NCBI GenBank assembly: GCA_030737835.1
Contig: JAUJYN010000016.1
Span: forward strand, 3,675,747 to 3,739,746
Reading direction: 5' to 3'
Length of the DNA stretch: 64,000 nucleotides
DNA from: Acorus gramineus
Lineage: Eukaryota > Streptophyta > Magnoliopsida > Acorales > Acoraceae
Both the position numbers and the translations under genes were made by a program. Under the pieces are notes generated by a model. That model was not told the origin of the DNA. It made no database searches and saw nothing but the letters and a program-made list of their open reading frames with translations. How positions within the stretch are numbered: position 1 is the first letter of the stretch; the number at the start of each line of letters is the position of its first letter. This document shows, in pieces, positions 27,001 to 39,000 of this stretch.

Positions 27001-30000
27001 TTATAACAAACGGGATAAGTTGTTCTCCCCCCACTTATCCCCATATTTATCTCCTTATCCCATCCTATGTTTCCTCTAGCAGTATATCCTCTTCAATTAG
27101 TTGAGTTGTTTTTTTACTCATCCGGGTGATTCATAGATGTCTATTTTCATCATTTTCTTGGTTTAGGTATGTTTGTTCGTTGGATGAAAAAATAGTCATC
27201 CCTTGGTAGTTATGTTAGGTGGTTGTTTATTGAAGACCCTTATCTAAGCCTATCAATCGGATGGATACGGAGTGGATATGCCTATATCCGTATCCGTATC
27301 CGAACTAGATATCTGAAAAAAATCCGTATTCGATATCTAACGGATATTTCAGAACATGTATCCGTATCCGATCCAAACATCTGGATATGAATTCAGATAA
27401 TATCTGAAATCATAAAAAAAAATACATGTTTTCTCTTCATATTCACACAATCATCCTCTTTGACAACCCAACAAAAAAAACTCCAATAATCCATCAAACA
27501 ACCAACAAAAAAGCTCCAATAATCCATCAAACAAAGAGATTGATGAAGAACCAACAAAACAACAATATATGAAAAACCCATCAAATCCCATCTATTTAAT
27601 CCAAATTTAAAATGTTTGTTCAGGAATTAATTGTTTGAATTTCTAACTTCCCTACATGTAAAACTAATCTACAAGAATAAGCCCAAAAGACAAGGACCAA
27701 AAACCACCAAAGACACCAACCAAAAGGGACACCCAGCTGTTGGTGGAGCAGCACCTCTGATTTCGTTGTCAGAGGAGGAGATGGAGGAGAAGACAACCCA
27801 TCTGCGACTCATCAAAGCCTTCTTTGTCAGATGGAATCGAAGGAGAGAGGAGATGGAGCAACCTTCGATGCCTTCAAGGTGGATCAACGCGGATGAAGAT
27901 GGAGGTAGCCAAGAGGGTCGACGCGGAGATGAAGATCGACCTTCAACGTGAATCGACACAGATCCTTTGTTCGAGATGTGGGTGGGTAGGGCTGTGAGGA
28001 ACAGGGATGGTGATGGCATGGAGTTGAGAGACTTTGAAACCCTAATCTTAAAATATGAGATGAATTGTGAGCTATTGGATTTGATCCAAAGGTCCACAAT
28101 AAATATCAATATTTAAAACTATTTAAAAATCTACCGGATACGGATATTTTTCTGATCGGATACAAGCATATCCGTATCCAATCTGAAAATTTTCGGATAC
28201 AGATAATTTTACGGATATGGATTTTCAGATATCAGATATTTTTAGCATTTTTTGATACGGATTCGAATGCTACAAATATTTTTTCGGATAATTGATAGGC
28301 TTACCCTTATCCACACCACATAAATTGTGTGGCTTGATTATCTATGTGATTGCTAAGTCAAATAAGTGGATTGTCCACCACTGGTCACTGGAGTTCATTT
28401 ATAAGTCAAGTTTAGTTACAATATTAGAGGACTTCATCTTTGGCCAAATAAGTATTTAGATTTAAGATTTATTAGGAATTTGTTAAGAGTTTGTTAGTAT
28501 TCAAATATTTAAGCAAATGGAAGTGGAGATGGATGGAACATAGAGATCTCCCGTGGCATCGACGGTTGGAGACGAGATACAGTTGTCAAGCTTCGCATAC
28601 AAACAGATGTCCCAGACTTTCTCCACTGCTTTCCAAGATGTGGAAAGGAATAATGGAAGGAACAATTGGCTTTATGGACGCAGTTCGATGGAAAGTTGGC
28701 GACGGGAGGTTGGTCAGATTTTGGCTCGATGTTTTGCTGGGGAAAGCACTCTAAAAGACAGATTTGTGGAGATATTTCAGCTGTCTCGAAACAAGGAGGG
28801 CATGGTGTGTAACTTCTGGATCAGTGGACTATCACGCGGGCATTGGGACTTTGAGTACGAGAAGGAATTCGCGGGATGAAGAACTTCTGCTGTTCACGGA
28901 CCTCTCACGTGAGCTTCACGAGGTGATCTTGATGGAGGGAGAGTAGGATAGGCCGGTATGGAGACAGCAAGCAAACGAGACAATCCTTCATGGTTCATGG
29001 ATGCTACGACTGGTGGATAAGAGGTCGTTCTCATTACGAAGTGACTACCTCTAAGGCAAATGAAATATGGAGAACATAGATTCTTTTCAAAGTCAAATTG
29101 TTTACTTGGTTGTTGTACCAAGAACACATCATGACAGAAGCATATAGAGCGAAATGGACGATACACGATGATCATATATGCCAGCTGTGCAGGGATGCCC
29201 AAGAGACCGCGGAGCACATAATGATAGTTTGCCTGATTGTCAAGCAAGTTTGGAGGCTGTTAAAGGTGGCGATAGGTATGGAAGACCACTTCTCTTCTCT
29301 GCGGGGCATGTGGGAAGCTGGTAGAAAGATGAAGGAAAGGGGAGACTAGAGCACGAAGGCCAAGATCTCACACTCATATGTTCCGGCAGTGGTATGGGCC
29401 CTATGGCACGCGCGGAATCATCTTATTTTCAAGGGCGCAAGAGTGTTCACTGAAAACATTTGGGAGATGGTAATCAACCTGATTAAGGATCAAATGCATT
29501 CATGTGCCAGGGCAAAGAGGGTTTCGCTTTTTTTTTGGGGTTGGGGGGGTGGGGGGGGAGGGATTGTAATTGAGGAATAGAATTGTGTGTTGTTTGTTTG
29601 TTTCGTGGTAGATACCTCCTATACCATGACTTGAATTATGTTTTTATTTATCATGGTTTGAATAAAATCAAGGCTCATACCTACCCTTTCTTAAAAATAA
29701 AAAATAAAAAAATTGGCAGCAACAAAAAGTGGCATACAAAAAAGAATCAAATTTCTTAAGTTATGAGATTTGGCTTCCTAAAATATAGGTATATAGTCAA
29801 CTCTCTATTAATTTATTCATTTCTGAAACTTAAATGTATCAAATTGCCTCAAGCCACTATGTTCTTGTAAGATGGTTGATAGTCCCTGCATTGCATAACT
29901 CAAGGAAATGATATCTCAAAACAAGGTGACCATATCTTGCATCAGAGGAAGGTTCTACCAAAAAGTTCATGGATGAGATTTACCAACAACTTTCTCTTCT

Positions 30001-33000
30001 TGTATCTAATCATGAAGAAATTAAGGGAACAATTTTGTGATGGGCATGGAAGTTTTTTTTATTGAATTCTGTTTACTGTACTGGAGGTGTGCAAAATGGC
30101 AGCAAATTTGACGGCATACATGATTGAACAATGCAACTGGGTCCCCCTAGTACAGTGGTAGTGACGATCCATTGATATGGGTATAGAGGATGGAGTAGTT
30201 TTTTTTATTCACAAACCCACCCTGAAATCCAAAACCCAAGCCATGTCATTCATTTTTCAATATTTGATAGTTTCATACATCAAAGTTATCAATTGGAAAC
30301 TTGTTTTCTGCTCACTCTTACATATTTGCTAATCCATTATGCTTTAGAAAATGCTTTATAACTGCTATTGCCTTACTCATTTTTTGCAATGTGCTAATTC
30401 ATTTAATGTAGGTAGGCGCCTTTGAAGGCAATGAAGAGCTGACACCTCTTGGATATCATTTGGCAAAACTTCCAGTGGATGTTTTGATCGGAAAGGTATG
30501 TGATCTGATATTTTTACATGTTGCAGTTCTTAGAATTTGGAGATAAAGAAAATGCAAGAACAATATTGTTCAATCATTGAAGAAACATTTAGAAAAGCTT
30601 ACTCCATGGGCATCATTTTCATCTGTGGTTAATCTAGGGGAATGTGAGACATAGGCATCCTAGTTCATTCTTTCTTCCCATTTATTAAAATTTCCTCTCA
30701 AAGGTGAAAAGTAATGTGGATTATCAACATTGTGGATTGTATTGTGTCATATCCATTTATCCAATAGTCCAATTGGAAGGACAATAAAAATTCACATCGC
30801 AATCATGTGTCCACTATAATTCTATGTTGAAGTCCACTTTGCGTAACCTTTTTCCCAATTATAATTATAGACTTTATTTATGGATCCCATGTTCCTAGCA
30901 TTGATTATTCCTCTAGAAAGCCTATCATCTTCTTATACTTTGTTCTGCACCACCTATGCCCGCATCTTCAGAAGCCCCCTTTCCCTGTAGCATTAATCCC
31001 CCATACTGGAACTTCCATTATTAACTTTTTTCAACATCGTCTCATTGTTATGGAGGAATAATGTGAGCCTGGGGCCAGTGGGGAAGGATGCCTTTTTAAG
31101 TTGTGTAAATTATCTTAGTTGTGTTTTTTTTTGTACTTTGTTCTATTTCGTCTAATGAAATCTGGTATCTTCCATGTTTTCCAAAAAAACAAAAAAGAAA
31201 TGGTATGACTAGTTGAGCTTGATCTAGGTATGAGTTTACCTAAACTACATAATACTTCTTACTTCTGTGTAATATTGTAACTGAAGATTGTCTTATTTGG
31301 TTATGCAGATCATGTTGTACGGTGCTATCTTTGGTTGTTTATCACCAGTTCTAACTATTGCAGCATGTTTGGGGCACAAGGTTCCATTTGTCTATCCTAA
31401 AGATGAGGTATTACCCAGAAATGTGCATAAAAACCAGTTTTCTTTTGCTTCCACATGATCATCCTGTCCACTGGAAACTAATGTAATGTTTGTATTGCAG
31501 AAACAGACCATGGAAAAGGCAAAATCATTGCTGTTGAATGACAAGCCTGAAAATGAAAGAAAATATACTGAAAGTAATGGGCAATCAGATCACTTGTTAA
31601 TGGTCGTTGCATATAACAAATGGACAAAGATTTTGAATGAGGTTATACTTTTCATTTGAAAAATTGCAATCACCTCTTTCTTTATTTTGTTTGATGATGC
31701 AACTCAACACAAATTGCAATCATGAGCTTTGGTTAGCTGGTTAGCAGTCCTCTCCATATAGGAGGTCAGGGAATCAATCACCGGGAAGTCACCAATTCCA
31801 AAAAAAATAAAATAATAATAATAAAAAAAATGAATTAATGAATAAATAAAGATTGTATTGTAATGACATTATACTTTCTTAGGGAACTCATTCTGCAAAA
31901 TATAGTAATTATTTATAGTGACATATTGCGACTTTGAATGGTGTGAAAAACTAAAATAGAATTCGTTTATATGCAGGAGGGATCAAAGGCTGCACATAAG
32001 TTCTGCAACTCTTTTTTTTTGAGCAGTACAGTTATGTACACGATAAGGTTAGTTTTCAGTTTTCCTCGTCGTGTTGTTTGTCAAGTCCTATACTCCTATG
32101 TATATGGTTTAATCAACAGCCTTCTATATAACCCTTGTATCATTTGTTTTTTGTTTTTCACATTTAGTGAAGAACTAAATAGGCATGAAAAGATGAGTTA
32201 TAATTTCTTTTAAAAAAATATGTTCATATTTTATGTTTGTTAAAAGATTTATCTTGGTACAATTCCTAATGAACACAAATACAGCTTTCATGGTTTTATA
32301 TTTTAGCATTGAATCTGTCAGTCATAAATGAAATTTCAATAGGTGCTCTAAAGTAATATGTTCAAAATTGAATTGGAGCTTATATCATAGCATTGATACC
32401 ATGGCATAATATGTTTTAATCAGCCAGAAAATAGTTAGAATATCAATAGCATTGATATCATAGCACATTATATTTTAAATAAATGTTGAAAAAAAGAGGA
32501 GAGAAACAAATGAAGACATAGAGGGAGAGATTAGAGACTAGACAAAAGAGAACCGGAAAGGAAGAAAACAAATGGAATGTGAGTCAGATATCCATTTGGT
32601 ATCTCTTCTTATTTGACTACATCAACTATCTAAACTTAGGAGTTTGAATGATTAAAATATCCCCACCTCATATTACATAGAACATTGCAAATGAGACACA
32701 TTCAGAATCAATAAATAAACCGCTAATAGAAACCATTAGTTAACATAAATGGCCAAAATATGTAGGAAAATTTCACTCTTGTTACGCTTTGAGTACTCGT
32801 GGATATATTATATATTATTGAAACAATATTTGAGATATCTGATCAATATGACAATGAATTTAGATGAGGTATGAAAGTAAGTTCTTGCTAAATTATTACT
32901 ACTTGTGTGTCAAAATGACAGGGACATGCGTATACAGTTTGGAAGTTTGTTGGCAGATATTGGCCTCATCCATCTCCCGAAATTCTTTCTGGTGTGTGCT

Positions 33001-36000
33001 TCTTATGATTAAGTTCAACCTCTTCTTAGTGCATATTTTTATCTTTCCTTCTCTTTTGTGACCCAACTTACCGAAAAAAAAAAAACACTTATGGAGATTC
33101 AGGAAACTGTATAAAAAATTGACCACAAAGGTTTTCTTTGATGAAAAAAAAAAAACATTTTGTAGAGGGAATGTTAGCAATTTGGATTATACCCAAAAAA
33201 TGTTTCATACATATAAGCATTCTTTACTATACATATCACATTTGGATCGGGCATATGCTATTGACTATTACTGATCCTTTATCCGTGGTTGCCAATCTGG
33301 TATTTCTATTTGCATATATCAAATTATCTCATGCATCTAAATATTGTAAATCTAAAGATATTGATGCAATCCTACCGATAGCTATAAACAAAGAGCAGCC
33401 AATTTTGAAGGACATGGTCTTGCACTCAAGAAGACTAGCTAGTAGTGGATACCTTGTACAAATCGAGACTGAACAAAACACAACCATTGAGGATTGTTTT
33501 CTTAGAAAGATACCTAACATAGTCCCATCAAACATGAATATCGGGTGTTCAACTATCGGAATTAAAATTCAAATAAAAAATCAAAATTTTGTAAAAAATC
33601 GAAATTGTTCAAAATAGTTGGTAACTCGAAAAAAGGAATTTAATCAAGACTTCATCAAATTAATGAGATAGCTAGAATGAGCTATAATAGGGATGAAGAG
33701 GGGGAGAGTACTTGGATGGGGTTGATTTGGAGAGAATTGGGAGTGGGTTTGAGGGAGGTTGAAGAAGATGGGTATGATGGTTTTTTATGTGAAAAGAGAG
33801 GATGGGTGAGGTGGGTCTCAGGTTGGGGTTTAAAACCTGAGCCCTACCTTTGCTTTTTATTCGAAGGTGCCAGTTCCTTAGGACCCGGCATTAACTGCTT
33901 CTAAGGCGGGTCCTTTGCCCAACCTAGCATTAAGTGGTTTTGAGCCAAGGTCCTTTGCCAAACCCAGCTTGATTTTAGCCCATTGCTGGCTTTTTTGCAA
34001 AAGTCTAGTGCATCAGTGATTGAATGGCATTGGATTCACATGGCATTAGAAAAAAAATTTTGAAGTCATGTCAAAGGACCCTGTATTCAAAGTACAAAGT
34101 CAGGTTAAAAGGGCTTGGGTTTTAACCATGGAATTTCCAAAAAATAAACAAATCTGGCCACTGACGTGGTGATCAGATGACCATTTCTGTAATTGAAAGT
34201 AGTCAATGTTTATTATTAATTTAATTAGTTATTTAATGACAGTTATTAAAAAAAGCATTTCACACCATACAGGTCCCTTGTCTTTTCATAAACTCCTATA
34301 TTTTCTTGAAATTGATCATGTGTACTTATGTGCAGCAGACTGATATGAAGATGAAGAATAAACTTGATAATTGGTTTGCTGATGTGTCCCAGCCTTTCAA
34401 TAGATACTCACATTATCCTCCAGTCATCAAAGTGAGTTCTCTTTAGTTGTAATAATAAATGTGATTTTTCTTTTTCGTCTTCTTCTTCCTCTCATTTTTA
34501 TTTTTTTATTTTTGGTTGTGTGCGTGTGTAGGTCCATGGTTGACTGTTAGGCGTAAATTATCTATTTGAAAGGCCTGTTTTTAAACACAATTATTCCACA
34601 ACCATATGTTGCATTGAATGATTGTGGATGATATATATTATTCATTTATGATATTAAGCACGAGTTTTGTTTATTAGTGATAGACATTATTTTGGTAAAA
34701 TAGTGGGTAAAAAGTAGAACATTGTTTTTGTTCGTAAGGAAATTCTTTACATAGTCCACTATCTATACATACAAAAGGTCAACTAGAATAGGGTCAATGG
34801 TGTGTAAAGGACAATAATACAGTTAATTTAATGCGGAGCTAAAAGCAAGAATCTTGAAGACTTAATAAGAACCCATAGAAGGGAGAAACCGAAGTAACGC
34901 AGGTTTTTATTTCTGAATAGCAGTAAGTCTTCAGATTTTTATTCTTTTCCTAAGGAAACCTAAAATTACCAACACATCATAATCTAAAAAATAACTGGTT
35001 CTTGGGTTGCGCATTCAATGTTTCATGCATTACTTTTTACTGAAAGGGGTTCATAAAACTGTTCTGGTCATTGTCATTATTTCATAAAAGACAGACACAT
35101 AATAATGTGTAATAACAAAAAGAAATTACGGAATGTATTGTTTCACGTGGGTGAGTACCATATTTGCTTCGTAGCATGAAACTCAGTATATGATGTTTAT
35201 CCATGAAGTTATATTGGATCTTTTTTTTTTGTTGTTGTAAACTGTGAACATGTGCACTCGTGTGAGGTGTACACATTTAGATCTACCCATGTGAGAGTTG
35301 CGACAAATTGTGAACGAATGTGGAGCAGGATTTTGGAAATTTATCTTTGGAATTTTGTTATCATGAGTTTAAATTCTCAAGATTTTCCTGCAGTCAGTTT
35401 TATGTGCAGGTCTATACCCCAATATTGCTGCTAGTCAAGAAGGCATTCATCGTACTACTCTTGGCAGTAGCAAAGCAGTTTCTAGTAGTCCAGCAACAAA
35501 GGATAACCATCTTTGGTATGACGCAAGAAGAGAAGTGCATGTACATCCATGTTCTGTGAACTGTAACAGAAAAAATTTCCACTATCCCTTTTTGGTCTTC
35601 CTGGAGAAGGTTTGTAGAGATTTATGCTCAAGTACTTGCTAATTTTTTTTCATACACCACCTCTTTAAGGGGAAATTAATCTAAGCTCTTTGAAAAAGAC
35701 GTGTGTTTTATAATGTTTGAACAAAAAATTTATGATGACTAACGGATAGATTCAAAGAATCCATCTTGGGTAAAGTTAAATTCTTTGAAGATGATTTGAT
35801 GCCTAAATCTTATTTGACTTCTATCGTGTTGCTCAAAGAACGACAGTATGAAGAATGAACCTAATCTTTTACATCTGTATCTCAAAATTAATTATTGTTT
35901 GGATATTCTAAAGTTCATCTAAAAAAATTTCCCAAGTATTAGTTCGTGAAGATTTTGCTGGTAAAGATATGTTAATGTGAGAGGAAAGTCTTTTTGTAAA

Positions 36001-39000
36001 AATGACAGAAGGATATTCCAATGGTTATCCCATGCCGTGTCATGTGTAAATTGTGAAATGGGTCAGGTTACATGTTGGCTGCTGTAAATATATCTACTAT
36101 CTGTTGAACAATTAATTAGCGAGTTTTACTTACCAAAATATAAGTAGGGGAGTTTTTCCCAGGGAAACAGGAAGGCAATAGATAAATATCATGATGTAAA
36201 CCACTTCCTGAAGGGAGAAACTATTTGAACTGCATCATTCACTATTGGGTAACCCACAGATGTAGGAGTAGAGGGGTAACTGATACATGGTAAGGTAAGA
36301 TAACTAGTCAGCAGCAGAGCACATTGGTAAGGAATATGCATAAAAACATATAGATGGTGTCATGTCGACATGATAGATTAATCTTTAGACTTGGATAATT
36401 AGTAGGTGGAAGTAGGATTAATATGAAAACTCTGAGAAATTTTGCTTTCCAATTCTGGGCGAGCTGGTAAAGCACTGTAAAATTCAGCTGCCATGTTTCA
36501 CAGCTCATGCTTGGTCTTGGAAGGACACTCCATGGTCGTGATTTAGTGGGATGTATATACTGCTTCTTTGCTTTTACTTATTGTTTGGTTATATTACCGT
36601 GAGTTTATGTCATGGTAAATCCACATATTGATTTTTGTGGATAGAGAAGAGTTCCAAACCGTGAAGTTATCACAAATACAATTACTGCACTATTTGTCTT
36701 TCATTATATCCTTTCCTTTTTTTATTCTCTTCTGTCTTTATTATGTTATCCACCTCCTTTTCTGCATCTTTCTTCTCTGCATTCTGTTTGTTCTCTCTTG
36801 TTTTATTCATTCTGGAGAATGGTTTGCCGTCTTTCAGATTTTATCATATTTTACCTCGCAATACTGTGCAATAACATTTCACAACTAGAAACCCTGTGTA
36901 AATATTTATTGTGGAGCAAAACCTAAATGTTCTATTAGCATCATAACGTTGTTGCAACTTATATTTTGTTCTGTTATGGAGAAAAAAACAAAGCCAAAGT
37001 TACTTTATGGACTCAAATGTTTGTTTGTTTTTGACATCCTTACGAACTTCCAAGTTGACAGGCTTAATATGTTGTATAGGATGTTGGATGCATGCTTTTG
37101 TCAGCTAATATGACAATCAATTGGACTGTTTTTTTTCTCAATAAGTACAAATTCTGCATGGGAAGCATGAAATACGGCATTAATTACTTTTTATATCTTA
37201 ATCTTTTCAGGTTGAAACTACCAAAATATTTTTGAGAGATACTAGCATTGTTTCACCTTACTCTATTTTACTATTTGGTGGTTCCATTAATGTCCAGCAT
37301 CAGGTATGATAAATTAGTTTTTCTGATTATGTTGTGGAAGTATGTGGAGTAGATGTTGCTTATTAATATTTATTCTTGCTTATTTACAATTCAATGTGTG
37401 GACGGTATGTTTATGTTTTAACTCATTAGTTGTATAAGATTCCATTCATTTGAAACACTGGTAGTATTGGTCCCAGTTAATGGGAACGGATTTTGTTTTT
37501 TGAATGCGAAAACACTTTAATGGGAACGGATTTGGGAAATTCTAAATTAACTTCCATAGTGAATGTCAAAACCAAAAGCTGCTCAAAATTAGATTTTCCC
37601 TCAATTCCAAATCTAAGAAATGATTTTTATTCCATTTTTATTAATGATTTACACCCATATTTCCTTCAATTTTCTCTCATCAATTTCTCTTTTTAGCCAA
37701 CCATTTTCTTTAAAAAAAGGTTTCCAGCCATTGCCTGAATGTGATGCTGTCTGAATCATTTCCTCCACCATTCTTTACAAAGGAAAATATCAGTGCCCTT
37801 ACTTCCCCCATCTCCTCCTCCAGACGGAACAGACCCCTTCTGACGCCCCCTCCATCTCTCTGTTGTTAGAGCCCCCAAACTCCTATCATCTTGTCCACCG
37901 GCCTAACCTCTTTTTCTCTCTCGTCTTACCACCCTGTAAATATTATACCCTTGCAAAACCCGACATAGCTAACCTATCCAATTATCCAACTTGGAAGTCC
38001 AAGCCGAAACCCACCTAGTCTTCCAACGGGTCAGTTTTCGTCCCACTTGCCGCCTTCCCATCAGCTCCACCCATCGTTCAAGCAACATTAGCCCTTACTG
38101 CTTCCTCTGTTCCACCTCCTTGTCATCTTCTTTTCCTTGCTTCTTGATGTCCGGCTATCCCCATCATCTTGGTGACCCCACAACCACCAGACAACACCTT
38201 GATCCGCCTCTCTCCTCTGTTCCTCTCTCAAGGTCTGTTTCCTATCATCTTTTCTTCTTATTATTATCATGTCTCTCACTGTTTCTTAGGCACAACCCCA
38301 GGATTACTGGCCTCCCATGATGTCGTGGACTCCTCCAACAGCCACGAAACCCCCTCCATTTTCTCTTTCTGTTTTAAACCAAACCCTGGAAAAACATCTC
38401 ACCCTAGACCCATTGGCATCATTCATTGTCCAACCTCTGGGAACGTGAATTTGGCCCTGTACAAGAACAATACTATATTGTTCTCTGCTCAAAGATTGGA
38501 CAACTGACAATGCCTGATCGAGCCTTTCTTCCTCGAATCCCATTGTTTCAGACCGCCAACTTCACATCACCGAGTCAACCTACAAACACCCTATCAATCT
38601 TTTGTCTCCTCTCTTTCTAATGCCACAATTGTCAGCCTTTTTAATCTCATGATTATAAGTTGCATTGGTGTAAACTGTAGACAATAAAACTATTTATATT
38701 AGGCATGAATTGGCCATATATTCATTCACTCCCTGCATGATTTACAAGGAAATCCCTGGATGTCACAACTAGATTCATAGTTCATTTAATTGGCATAAAA
38801 CTTCTTAAAAATTCATTTTCTTCCTGATTTGTTCCCTGAAAATTTGTGACATACATGTGTCGATCCCTAAAACTTATGTACATTACACAGTCATGCTCAC
38901 ATGATAGTAAAATGACCTAAATAACTTTACTACTATGAAATTTCAAAATTTCATGCAGGCCATAAATTCCGAGGAAACTGTTCATGCAGCGTATAATTGA

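Larger units (their letters stand above)
24188..32991 (+). other. DEXH7: Helicase winged-helix/HA2 region exons
   Basis: Exons 24188-24277 ([19 protein letters not shown]), 24404-24460 ([19 protein letters not shown]), 30412-30495 ([20 protein letters not shown]), 31309-31407 ([13 protein letters not shown], then PFVYPKDE), 31501-31641 ([12 protein letters not shown], then AYNKWTKI), 31977-32047 ([17 protein letters not shown]) and 32922-32991 ([20 protein letters not shown]) match the helicase-associated HA2 domain of DEAH helicases. The Arg codon between the last two exons is split AG|G. Intron 24461-30411 is 6 kb long and contains a hAT-type element and a LINE fragment. Confidence 0.88.

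Noticed and set aside
27631-28109. 106- to 146-codon frames on both strands
   Set aside because: Inside the non-autonomous hAT-type element, no transposase or other domain seen, and opposite-strand frames of equal length suggest composition rather than selection.
30135-30185. tRNA-like A-box sequence
   Set aside because: No B box, fold or tail could be matched, so neither a tRNA nor a SINE is claimed.
33138-33617. 159-codon open frame in a helicase intron
   Set aside because: No family resemblance, AT-rich, no promoter or splice context; could be chance or unrecognised transposon.
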